A DNA stretch of 6,083 nt, taken from an uncultured Opitutaceae bacterium. Its GTDB lineage: Bacteria; Verrucomicrobiota; Verrucomicrobiae; Opitutales; Opitutaceae. Below are positions 1-6,083 of this stretch, one piece after another. Numbering within the stretch: position 1 is the first letter of the stretch; each line of letters begins with the position of its first letter. The translations under genes and the position numbers were made by a program. Below the pieces are notes generated by a model that saw only the letters and a list, made by a program, of their open reading frames with translations, ran no database searches and was not told the origin of the DNA. Location: the NCBI GenBank assembly GCA_946482625.1, contig CAMLSH010000244.1, positions 1 to 6,083 on the forward strand. Direction: 5' to 3'.

Positions 1-1037
1 AGGGCGCTGACGACGCGTTGTTGGTCGCGGCGGCGGCTGAAAAGGAGGATCTGGGCAACGAGGTCGCGGGCGCGGTTGCTGGCTTTGAGCGCGTCGCGGA
101 GGAAAACGCGGGCGGGGTGCCCGGGCGGCAGTTCGAGGCCGGCGAGCTCCATGTTGCCGAGGATGCCGGTGAGGATGTTGTTGAAATCGTGGGCGATGCC
201 GCCGGCGAGCGTGCCGATGGCCTCCATCTTTTGCGCTTGGCGGAGCTGCGCTTCGAGGCTCTTGCGGATGTTGTCGGCCTCGATGCTCGTGGTGATGTCG
301 CGCGTGATGACGACGCCGTGCTCGCGTCCGTCGGCGGTGGTGAAAGCGCGGCCGGAAGATTCGAACCAGCGCCAGGTGCCGTCTTTGTGGCGGTAGCGGT
401 AGAGGACGCCGCCTTTGCGGTCGTGAAATTTTTCCTGAACGGAGGCCTGATCCTCGGGATGGATTCGTTCGAAAATGCTCGTGCCGACGAGTTCCGCCTG
501 GTCGTAGCCGGTGAGCGGGAGGTGGTTGGGGCTCACGTAGTGAACGCGGCCGTGGAGATCGACTTCGCTGACGAGGTCGTGGGAATTTTCCACGAGGGTG
601 CGGTAGCGGAGCTCGCTGTCTTTGAGGGCGGAATCGGCTGCGCGGCGTTCTGCGCGCAGACGGGCTTCGCGGAGTTCGCGGATGACTGCGGGGGCGAGGC
701 GCGTGAGGTGATCTTTGAGCAGGTAATCGCGCGCACCGCCGCGCATCGCCTGCACGGCGACTTCTTCGCCGACGGTTCCGGAGACGAGGAGGAACGGGAT
801 ATCGAATCCGCTACGGCGGAAGATCGCGAGGGCGTCGAAGCCGGAGAAGGTCGGGAGGTTGTAGTCGGCGATGATGAGATCCCAGCTGCCGCGATGGAGC
901 GCGTTTTCGAAATCGGCCGCGGTCTCGACGCGGGTGACTTTGGGATCGAAGCCACCGCGGGTGAGGTGGAGAAGCACGAGCGCCTCATCCGTGTCGGAGT
1001 CTTCGACGAGCAGGAGATGAAGCGGAGCGGCGGGCAT
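1..1037 (-). CDS. Receiver-PAS-histidine kinase (partial, 3' end off window)
   Basis: This is a predicted cytoplasmic signalling protein; 345 codons are visible and the C-terminus lies beyond base 1. Residues 6-120 form a receiver domain, with acidic residues E12/D13, phospho-acceptor D58 (IIADYNLP), S86 and K108 (YLLKD). A PAS domain spans about 142-255, with HPED at 193-196 and a WRWFESSGR strand. A HisKA dimerisation helix pair follows, with phospho-accepting H283 in the H-box GTLAGGIAHDFNNILTGIL. The window ends within the linker LLFSRRRDQQ, so the ATPase domain, and possibly a terminal receiver, are inferred rather than seen. The ATG at 1037 was chosen because the receiver fold begins right after it; no Shine-Dalgarno is visible. 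The gene lies 25 bp after the stand-alone receiver gene and probably shares its transcript. The receiver at the N-terminus suggests it accepts phosphate or is gated by an upstream kinase. The domain calls are firm; the stimulus is unknown. Confidence 0.93.
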   Translation of the reverse strand, partial: MPAAPLHLLLVEDSDTDEALVLLHLTRGGFDPKVTRVETAADFENALHRGSWDLIIADYNLPTFSGFDALAIFRRSGFDIPFLLVSGTVGEEVAVQAMRGGARDYLLKDHLTRLAPAVIRELREARLRAERRAADSALKDSELRYRTLVENSHDLVSEVDLHGRVHYVSPNHLPLTGYDQAELVGTSIFERIHPEDQASVQEKFHDRKGGVLYRYRHKDGTWRWFESSGRAFTTADGREHGVVITRDITTSIEADNIRKSLEAQLRQAQKMEAIGTLAGGIAHDFNNILTGILGNMELAGLELPPGHPARVFLRDALKASNRARDLVAQILLFSRRRDQQRVVSA

Positions 1038-1062
1038 GATGGGTGCGCGGGTGCGAGCGGGA

Positions 1063-1509
1063 TTAATGCCCAGGGGCGGGTTCGTTGAGGATCAGCCAGT
1101 AGAGGCCGAGCTGGCCGACGACGGCGATGAACTCGTCGAAATCCACGGGTTTCCGGATGTAGCTGGTCGCGCCGAGGCTGTAGCTCTCGATGATGTCCCC
1201 TTCCTCACGTGAGGTGGTGAGCATGATCACGCGCAGGAGAGCGGTGTTTGGATTAGCGCGGATGGCGCGGAGGACTTCCATGCCGTCCAGCTTGGGGAGC
1301 TTGAGATCGAGCAGGATGAAGGCGGGCAGATCGGAGATGTCGCGGCCCTCGTAAGCGCCTTGAGCGAAGAGCCAGTCGAGCGCTTCCTGTCCGTCGGTGG
1401 CGACCACGACCTCGTTGGCGATGCTGTTTTTTTTGAAGGCACGCAGCGTTAGCGCGACGTCATCGGGATTGTCTTCGACCAGGAGGATTTTTCGATTGGG
1501 GGAGGCCAT
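1063..1509 (-). CDS. Stand-alone response regulator (CheY/Rcp1-like receiver)
   Basis: This is a single-domain receiver of 148 aa with no output domain. The receiver signature is complete: E12/D13 (LLVEDNPDD), phospho-acceptor D68 (ILLDLKLPKLDG), T98 (IMLTTSRE) and K120 followed by P121 (YIRKPVD). The longer loop before D68 and the DWLF and LDLKLP segments resemble the Rcp1 type of regulator that commonly sits beside phytochrome-like or PAS/GAF kinases (family knowledge). Its place 24 bp downstream of the PAS-GAF-PAS kinase suggests that kinase is its phospho-donor. It may pass phosphate on to the receiver-kinase encoded next or act by protein contact. The ATG at 1509 directly precedes the first beta strand, so the start is well supported, although no clear ribosome-binding site is seen. 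An A8 run lies at codons 26-28. Confidence in the family is very high; partner assignment is inference. Confidence 0.96.
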   Translation of the reverse strand: MASPNRKILLVEDNPDDVALTLRAFKKNSIANEVVVATDGQEALDWLFAQGAYEGRDISDLPAFILLDLKLPKLDGMEVLRAIRANPNTALLRVIMLTTSREEGDIIESYSLGATSYIRKPVDFDEFIAVVGQLGLYWLILNEPAPGH

Positions 1510-1533
1510 CGTGGGGACTTCGGAGGGAGCGGG

Positions 1534-3579
1534 CTAGGCGGCGGAGGGGGCTTTTAGGGTAAAATGGACTCGGGTGCCTTGGCCGGGCGAGGATTCGGCC
1601 CAGACGCGGCCGCCGTGGCGGGTGACGATACGGCGAACTGTGGCGAGGCCGATGCCTGTGCCCTCAAACTCGGCACGTGTGTGCAATCGCTGAAATGGCG
1701 CAAAGAGTTTTCCCGCATACTTCATGTCGAAACCGGCCCCGTTGTCGCTGACGGTGTAAACCGCCGCGCCCGCATCTGGACCGTCGGCGGGCGCGGAAGC
1801 GACTGAAAACTCCACTTTGGGCTGCGACTGGCGGCGGGTGTATTTCCAAGAGTTGCCCAGCAGATTATCCAAAACGATCCGCATGAGGTCGCGGTCGACG
1901 CGGGCGGGCAGCGTGTCAGGGCAGACAAATTCCACGCGGCGCCCGGGGGTGTCGGCATGCCGCAGGTCTTTGACGACGTCTTGGGCGAGCGCGGCGAGAT
2001 CGGTGGCGTCAACCCGCATTTGGGTGCGCGTGGCGCGGGAGAGGCGGAGGAGATCGTCGATCAGCTGAGCCATCCGCTGACTGGCTTCGCGGATGCGGCG
2101 GAGGTAATCGCGGCCGTTGTCATCGAGCGTGGCTTCGTAGTCTTCGGCGATGGCGCGGCTGAAGCCGTCGATCGCACGGAGCGGGCTGCGCAAGTCGTGC
2201 GAGACTGAGTAGCTGAAGGCTTCGAGCTCGGCGTTGGCGGCGGCGAGCTGGGCGGTGCGTTCGGCGACGCGTTCTTCGAGGCTGGCGTTGAGGCGGCGGA
2301 TCTCGGCCTCGGCTTCCATCTCGGTGGTGATGTCGTCGATCGTGCCCACGAATCCACCGAGCTCGCCACCGGGGGCGAAGAGGCGGCGGGCATGAAACTG
2401 TATCCAGCGGGTGGAGCCGTCGGAGGGATGGGCGAAGCGGAGTTTGTGAGAAAATTCCCCCGGGCCATGGGTGAAGGTCAGCCATGCGGTTTGCAGGCGC
2501 TGGAGCTCGTCAGTGGGGAGGCGTTCCCTCCAGCCCTTCTGAAGGGCATCCTTCGCGGACATGCCGGTGATCTCGGTCCAGCGTTTGTTGACGTAGATGC
2601 AGTTGCCCTGGGGATCGAACTGGTAGACGCCGACCGGCGAGCTTTCGCTGAGGCTGCGGAAACGCGCCTCGCTCGTGCGGAGGGCGCCTTCGGTTTCGCG
2701 GCGCTCGATCTCGGCGGCGGCGCGGGCGGCGAAGAGCTGGAGGATCGCGATGACGGCTTCGCGGCGCGCGGGCGGGCGCGTGAACATGGCGCTGAGCACG
2801 CCGATGCGGTAACCGGTGGGCGTGGTGAGAGCGCAGCCGACGTAGGTGTTGATGTCCCAGCTCGCGAACATCGATGCGTGCGCCGGCAGACCTTCGGCGA
2901 TGTTTCCCCAGCAGCTGAACAAGCCGTCGCCCCGGTGCAGCACCGCCGCAGAAGGGCTGCCCGCGAGTTTAAAAGGATCGATCACTGTCGCCTCGCCACG
3001 GTGGCAGACGGCGAGGGGCAGCATGGTGTCGCCGTCGTCGGAGAGGCGGCCGACGTACACGCGGGTGGCATCGAGCGTGTGCCAGAGTTCGCGGGCGAGC
3101 TGTTCGAAAAAGGCGCGTCCGGGAGAACCCACGACACGTTCCAGCAGGCCGGTCAGCGCTTGGGCACGGAGGCGGCTATCGGAGACGTCGACCAAGGAAC
3201 CGATCATCCGGCGGCGGCCGTCCAAGGTCATAAAACTGCCGCGGTCGTGGACGTGGATGTGATACCCGCTCTTATGCAGAAACCGGTAAACGGCGTTGAA
3301 CGGTTTTGCGCCGTGGCTGGCCTGATCGAGAAGCGTCAACGTGGCGGGACGATCCTCCGGGTGGATCATCGCGGTCCACTGCTCGAGGTTGATCTGTTGA
3401 AACTCTTCGAGGGTATAACCGAGCAAAGCGTGCGTCGCGCCGGACCAGACGATGCGTCCGCAGTCGGGCTGACGATCGTAGACAACCATGCCCGCTTGTT
3501 CCGCGAGGAGCCGATAGACATCGGCGCCGTGCTCGGAATTTAGCAACGCGGTCGGGGCCGCAGGCTGGGGGTGAGTCAT
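1534..3579 (-). CDS. PAS-GAF-PAS sensor histidine kinase
   Basis: This is a soluble sensor kinase of 681 aa with no membrane segment. Numbering from the ATG, the domains are: PAS about 16-138 (MIHPED at 71-76); GAF about 143-292; a second PAS about 301-423, ending in GTIDDIT; a helical linker rich in E/A/R about 420-455; HisKA with phospho-accepting H461 in YSVSHDLRSPLRAIDGF; and an HATPase domain about 560-676. The ATPase shows the N box (N576 in LDNLLGNSWKYT), the DNGAGFD motif (D612) and the G-rich lid GTGIGLATV. The SVSHDLR type of H-box is common in phytochrome-related kinases, but no PHY domain or convincing chromophore cysteine is present, so photosensing is not supported. The protein would autophosphorylate and most likely donate to the receiver encoded 24 bp downstream. 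A GTG two codons upstream (3585) is an alternative start; ATG was preferred and neither has a clear Shine-Dalgarno. The ligands of the GAF and PAS domains are unknown. Confidence 0.95.
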   Translation of the reverse strand: MTHPQPAAPTALLNSEHGADVYRLLAEQAGMVVYDRQPDCGRIVWSGATHALLGYTLEEFQQINLEQWTAMIHPEDRPATLTLLDQASHGAKPFNAVYRFLHKSGYHIHVHDRGSFMTLDGRRRMIGSLVDVSDSRLRAQALTGLLERVVGSPGRAFFEQLARELWHTLDATRVYVGRLSDDGDTMLPLAVCHRGEATVIDPFKLAGSPSAAVLHRGDGLFSCWGNIAEGLPAHASMFASWDINTYVGCALTTPTGYRIGVLSAMFTRPPARREAVIAILQLFAARAAAEIERRETEGALRTSEARFRSLSESSPVGVYQFDPQGNCIYVNKRWTEITGMSAKDALQKGWRERLPTDELQRLQTAWLTFTHGPGEFSHKLRFAHPSDGSTRWIQFHARRLFAPGGELGGFVGTIDDITTEMEAEAEIRRLNASLEERVAERTAQLAAANAELEAFSYSVSHDLRSPLRAIDGFSRAIAEDYEATLDDNGRDYLRRIREASQRMAQLIDDLLRLSRATRTQMRVDATDLAALAQDVVKDLRHADTPGRRVEFVCPDTLPARVDRDLMRIVLDNLLGNSWKYTRRQSQPKVEFSVASAPADGPDAGAAVYTVSDNGAGFDMKYAGKLFAPFQRLHTRAEFEGTGIGLATVRRIVTRHGGRVWAESSPGQGTRVHFTLKAPSAA

Positions 3580-3705
3580 GAGCACGGGGCGAAAGCTGCG
3601 CTATGAGCTAGCCAGATACGGGCTTATGGCAACCACCCGCTAATGGGGTTCTCTGCTCATGCCGATGCGGATACTGCGGATTGCGGGGCCCGCGGAAGGG
3701 CGCTT

Positions 3706-3728
3706 GCGTTTGCCTGGAGGGGCAACGC
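3706..3728 (-). terminator. GC-rich stem-loop after the RlmD-type gene (weak terminator candidate)
   Basis: The sequence GCGTTTGCC (3706-3714) pairs with GGCAACGC (3721-3728) with one bulged base, around a 6-nt loop. It lies about 36 bp past the stop codon of the methyltransferase gene and before the kinase gene, where a terminator would be expected. No T-run follows it in the direction of transcription, so intrinsic termination is doubtful. Confidence 0.25.
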
Positions 3729-3740
3729 GGCGGTCGCGCA

Positions 3741-3750
3741 GGGGGGGGGG
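3741..3750. repeat. Homopolymer run of ten G (ten C on minus strand)
   Basis: Ten consecutive G residues lie in the gap between two minus-strand genes, 14 bp past the stop of the methyltransferase gene and about 160 bp upstream of the kinase start. The rest of the 3580-3764 gap holds no supported gene. No good promoter hexamer pair could be identified in it, although a promoter for the kinase cluster probably lies here. Confidence 0.9.
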
Positions 3751-3764
3751 CGATGTCGGGACGC

Positions 3765-5090
3765 TTATTGCGCGGCTGCTTGCAAGGTCACCACGCATTC
3801 GAGGTGGCGCGTTTGCGGAAAGAGATCGAACGGCTGCACCGCGGAGAGCGTGTAACCTTTGGCGGTGAAATGCTTCAGGTCGCGCATCTGCGTGGCGGGA
3901 TCGCAGGAAACGTAAACGACTGCGCGGGGGCCGAAGGCGAAGAGCTGGTTGAGGAAGTTTTCGTCGCAGCCTTTGCGCGGCGGATCGATGACGACGACGG
4001 TTTCGCGCGGCGGAAACGTGAGTCCGGCGAAGATCGCGGAGGCGTCGCCTGCTTGGAACGTGGCGTTGGCGATGCCGTTGGCGGCGGCGTTTTCGCGGGC
4101 GAAGTTGATGGACGTCGCGCTGAGTTCGATGCCGGAAACCTGCTCGAAGGCGGGCGCGGCGGTGAGTGCGAAGAGCCCGCTGCCGCAGTAGGCATCGACG
4201 AGGAAGCGGGCGCCGGACGCGGCGGCTTGCTGGCGGACGTAGCCGGTGAAGGCGGGCAGAATGAAGGGATTATTTTGGAAGAAATCGCGGGCGAGGAAGT
4301 GGAGTTTCAGGTCGCCGACCTGCTCGTGGATGACGGCGTCGTATTCGGTGATCACGCCTTCCTGAGCGTGGCGGAGGAGCAGCGTGGAGTCGCGTTTGAA
4401 TTCGCCGGCGGCGGCGCGGGCGCGGGTTTTGGCGCGGACCTCGGGGAGCTTTTCGTTGATGGCGTCGGTCGCGATGGGGCATTGCGGCACATCGAGAAGA
4501 TCGAAGCGCGTGCCCTGGCGGAGAAAGCCGATGGGAAAGTTTTTCTCGTTGAGCGAAGCGCCGGGCTCGATGTTGCGTGGGGGGCTGAAGTGCGGGGTGA
4601 TCTTCGAGCGATAACCGTACTCCTTCGGCGAGCCGATGACGGGGGCGACGGGGAACTCGAGGCCGGCCATGTACTTCAAGAGCTCTTCGACCTGGCGGCG
4701 TTTCCACGTGAGCTGCTCGGTGTAGGTGAAGTTTTGGTACTGGCAGCCGCCGCAACGGCCGAAGAGCGGGCATGGGGGCGCGACGCGGTGCGGCGACGGG
4801 GTGAGGACGGCGACGAGATCGGCCTCGGTGAAGTTCTTGTGGTTGCGAAAAACGCGGGCGCGGACGCGTTCGCCGGGCAACGCGAAGGCGACCATGACGA
4901 CCCAGCCGGGGCTGGCGGCAGTTGTAGATCCTGTCGCTTCGCTCGGTGCGATTTTCGATTCGGGATTTTCGATTTCAGGAAGCGGAACGCGACCGAGGCC
5001 GACGCCGAGATTGGTCAGCGTGGCGATCTCCAGCTCGATCTCCTGATGATAGGCGAAGGGGTGGTCGTTGAATTTTTTCTTCTTAAACAC
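3765..5090 (-). CDS. RlmD/TrmA-family 5-methyluridine RNA methyltransferase
   Basis: This is a predicted SAM-dependent enzyme that methylates C5 of a uridine, probably in 23S rRNA. Numbering from the GTG at 5090 (441 aa): a TRAM-type RNA-binding domain lies about 14-85 (EIELEIATLTNLGVGLGRV ... ALPGERVRARV). The [4Fe-4S] cysteines are C107, C113, C116 (CPLFGRCGGC) and C204 (VPQCPI). The Rossmann methyltransferase domain has FFQNNP, the SAM loop DAYCGSGLFAL, IDPPRKGC (D369), nucleophile C396 (YVSCDP) and the general-base glutamate E431 (RHLECVVTL). All catalytic residues are intact. The exact target (RlmD, RlmC or TrmA type) cannot be decided from sequence alone; the iron-sulfur set favours RlmD-like over TrmA. 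An upstream in-frame TTG at 5135 would give 456 aa, but its extra 15 residues are translated repeat sequence, so the GTG is preferred; no Shine-Dalgarno supports either. About 20-25 residues (39-60) inside the TRAM domain look like an in-frame repeat insertion. Confidence 0.93.
   Translation of the reverse strand: MFKKKKFNDHPFAYHQEIELEIATLTNLGVGLGRVPLPEIENPESKIAPSEATGSTTAASPGWVVMVAFALPGERVRARVFRNHKNFTEADLVAVLTPSPHRVAPPCPLFGRCGGCQYQNFTYTEQLTWKRRQVEELLKYMAGLEFPVAPVIGSPKEYGYRSKITPHFSPPRNIEPGASLNEKNFPIGFLRQGTRFDLLDVPQCPIATDAINEKLPEVRAKTRARAAAGEFKRDSTLLLRHAQEGVITEYDAVIHEQVGDLKLHFLARDFFQNNPFILPAFTGYVRQQAAASGARFLVDAYCGSGLFALTAAPAFEQVSGIELSATSINFARENAAANGIANATFQAGDASAIFAGLTFPPRETVVVIDPPRKGCDENFLNQLFAFGPRAVVYVSCDPATQMRDLKHFTAKGYTLSAVQPFDLFPQTRHLECVVTLQAAAQ
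4950..4974. repeat. Direct repeat GATTTTCGATT x2 within the TRAM-coding region
   Basis: GATTTTCGATT occurs at 4950-4960 and again at 4964-4974, a 14-bp period. It lies in a stretch (about 4911-4976) encoding a non-conserved segment, EIENPESKIAPSEATG, of the methyltransferase. The AT-rich tract stands out from its GC-rich surroundings. Similar GATTTTCGATT strings are, from general recollection, common intergenic repeats in Verrucomicrobia and Planctomycetes; this was not checked here. Confidence 0.75.
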
Positions 5091-5111
5091 AGAGCCACAG
5101 AGGACACAGAG
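5088..5111. repeat. CACAGAG interspersed repeat, left arm
   Basis: Three CACAGAG copies begin at 5088, 5096 and 5105. The 17-mer CCACAGAGGACACAGAG (5095-5111) is matched in inverted orientation at 5270-5286 with one mismatch. The minus-strand GTG start of the methyltransferase gene (5090-5088) overlaps the first CACAGAG copy. Confidence 0.85.
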
Positions 5112-5299
5112 CGGGGGCGGAAAGAGGAAGCGCAAAGTCGGCCGGGGTGCGCGGGGTCAGGGCGCGTTCATCGCGGTTACCCGCTTTTTAAGGCGATTGG
5201 TTTTCGATATCGCACAGCGTGCGCGGAGCGCCCGCTCCACCCTCGGACTGCGAAAACTCCGGCTAGCCTCTCGGTGTCCTCTGTGGTTTTCCTTTTCAG
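5091..5299. promoter_or_regulatory. Divergent intergenic region between two methyltransferase genes
   Basis: This 209-bp spacer must hold the promoters for both divergent methyltransferase genes unless transcription enters from further away. It is framed by the inverted repeat arms. Inside are two small adjacent hairpins, CGCAC-AGC-GTGCG (5211-5223) and GGAGC-GCCC-GCTCC (5225-5238), and an AT-richer stretch around 5185-5210 with a short T-run. No convincing -35/-10 pair was found, so promoter position is not claimed. Confidence 0.45.
5270..5286. repeat. CACAGAG interspersed repeat, right arm (inverted)
   Basis: CTCGGTGTCCTCTGTGG is the reverse complement of the left arm at 5095-5111, with 16 of 17 positions matching. 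Together the arms bracket 192 bp. This arm ends 13 bp before the ATG of the SpoU-type gene, so it lies in that gene's leader. Confidence 0.85.
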
Positions 5300-6083
5300 A
5301 TGTTCGTCGAAAAAATCACCAGCCTCCAGAATCCGCGTGTGAAGCAGCTCGTGAAGCTGCGCGACCGTCGTCCGCGCGATGAGGCGGGCGTGTTTCTCGT
5401 CGAAGGTTACCGCGAAGTGCGGCGCGCGCTGGAGAAGGGCGTGAAGTTGCAGGAGCTCTATTTTTCGCCGGACTGGTTTTTGGGCGAGAACGAGCCGGCG
5501 CTGATCGCCGAGGCGCAGGCGGCGGGGGCGCAGGCGTTCGAGCTTTCGAAGGAAGCGTTCGCAAAAGTGGCGTATCGGGAGCGTCCCGACGGGCTGCTCG
5601 CAGTGGCGCCGCAATGGAAGCGCGGACTGGGCGATCTCGTTTTGAAGCCGCAACCGTTTTTCCTCGTGGTCGAGGCGATCGAGAAGCCGGGGAATCTGGG
5701 GACGATTTTGCGGAGCGCGGATGCGGCGGGAGTGGATGCGTTGATCGTGTGCGATCCGGTGACGGATCTGTTTAATCCGAACGTGGTGCGCGCTTCGACG
5801 GGCGTTTTATTTTCGGTGCCGGTGGTGGTGGCGGAGAGCCAGCCGGTGCGCGCGTGGTTGAGGGAAAAGGGTATTCGCGCCGTGGCGACGACGCCGGCGG
5901 CGAAGGAACTGCACACCAACACGGATCTTCGCGGGCCGCTGGCGATCGTGATGGGCAGCGAGCAGTATGGACTGAGCGATTTCTGGTTGAAGGAGAGCGA
6001 CGCGCAGGTGCGCATCCCGATGGCGGGTCAGGCGGATTCGCTCAACGTGGCGATGGCGACGATCATCACGTTGTTCGAGGCGG
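5300..6083 (+). CDS. SpoU/TrmH-family RNA 2'-O-ribose methyltransferase (partial, 3' end off window)
   Basis: This is a predicted SAM-dependent enzyme that methylates a ribose 2'-OH of rRNA or tRNA. 261 codons are visible, close to the usual 250-270 aa of the family, so only a few residues are probably missing. An N-terminal substrate-binding domain (about 30-105: VFLVEGYREVRRALEKGV, then PDGLLAVA) precedes the SPOUT trefoil-knot catalytic domain. All three SpoU motifs are present: motif 1 N132-R138 (EKPGNLGTILRSADAAG), motif 2 at 218-225 (MGSEQYGLS) and motif 3 at 239-250 (IPMAGQADSLNVAMA). The ATG at 5300 directly precedes the conserved ITSLQNPRVK start, so it is well placed, but no Shine-Dalgarno is visible; the upstream bases are a T-rich tract and the repeat arm. 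The target nucleotide cannot be named from the sequence. It is transcribed divergently from the RlmD-type gene. Confidence 0.94.
   Translation, partial: MFVEKITSLQNPRVKQLVKLRDRRPRDEAGVFLVEGYREVRRALEKGVKLQELYFSPDWFLGENEPALIAEAQAAGAQAFELSKEAFAKVAYRERPDGLLAVAPQWKRGLGDLVLKPQPFFLVVEAIEKPGNLGTILRSADAAGVDALIVCDPVTDLFNPNVVRASTGVLFSVPVVVAESQPVRAWLREKGIRAVATTPAAKELHTNTDLRGPLAIVMGSEQYGLSDFWLKESDAQVRIPMAGQADSLNVAMATIITLFEA

Noticed and set aside
18..1088. Long plus-strand open frame (356 codons)
   Set aside because: It lies antisense to the receiver-PAS-kinase and part of the lone receiver gene. Its translation is repetitive A/E/G/V-rich with no domain, typical of an antisense frame in GC-rich DNA.
2392..3543. 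Long plus-strand open frame (383 codons)
   Set aside because: It lies wholly antisense to the sensor kinase, whose PAS, GAF and PAS domains are clearly readable on the minus strand; no recognisable protein features.
1534..3579. Bacteriophytochrome identity for the sensor kinase
   Set aside because: The H-box and the adjacent Rcp1-like receiver hint at it, but there is no PHY domain and no convincing chromophore-binding cysteine context; the order PAS-GAF-PAS fits a generic sensor.
5088..5111. CACAGAG copies as a CRISPR array
   Set aside because: The units are 7 nt with 1-2 nt between them, far from repeat-spacer structure, and no cas gene is present.
5173..5189. Hairpin GCGG-TTAC-CCGC followed by five T as a terminator
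   Set aside because: The stem is only 4 bp and it sits in a divergent promoter region with no gene ending upstream on the plus strand.
3681..5342. Long plus-strand open frame (553 codons)
   Set aside because: It is antisense to the RlmD-type gene, with a low-complexity G/E/R composition, and reads through both repeat families. The minus-strand gene has every catalytic motif.
5177..6015. Minus-strand open frames opposite the SpoU-type gene
   Set aside because: They are antisense to a gene with all three SpoU motifs. One runs into the CACAGAG repeat, giving the KTTEDTE-type string that is a familiar spurious translation.

Overview
The window is GC-rich bacterial chromosomal DNA with five protein-coding genes: four on the minus strand and one on the plus strand. 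Two genes run off the window edges. The composition, the GAF/PAS-rich sensor kinases and short interspersed repeats of the 'CCACAGAGGACACAGAG' type suggest a Verrucomicrobia/Opitutaceae-like organism. That assignment is inference from general familiarity, not from a database match.

Left part (1-3579, minus strand, read right to left): a signalling cluster. It starts with a soluble PAS-GAF-PAS histidine kinase (1534-3579). Next, 24 bp downstream, is a stand-alone CheY/Rcp1-like receiver protein (1063-1509). A further 25 bp downstream is a receiver-PAS-HisKA kinase (from 1037, 3' end outside the window). The short gaps and common direction suggest one transcript and a phosphorelay. No DNA-binding output domain is visible, so the output may lie outside the window or be protein-protein control.

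Middle (3580-3764): a 185 bp gap with no gene. It holds a run of ten G residues and a GC-rich stem-loop.

Right part: two RNA methyltransferase genes are transcribed divergently. On the minus strand (3765-5090) is a class I RlmD/TrmA-type 5-methyluridine methyltransferase with an iron-sulfur cysteine set. On the plus strand (5300 to the edge) is a SpoU/TrmH-type 2'-O-ribose methyltransferase. The spacer between them (5091-5299) is framed by a 17-nt inverted repeat of the CACAGAG family. The left arm abuts the likely GTG start of the RlmD-type gene, and the right arm ends 13 bp before the ATG of the SpoU gene. A second kind of repeat (GATTTTCGATT, twice) is embedded in frame inside the TRAM domain of the RlmD-type protein, adding about 20-25 low-complexity residues.

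No CRISPR array, rRNA, tRNA, transposase or clearly new gene system is seen. The most interesting features are the non-coding repeats that appear to have entered the 5' end and coding sequence of a housekeeping rRNA methyltransferase gene.
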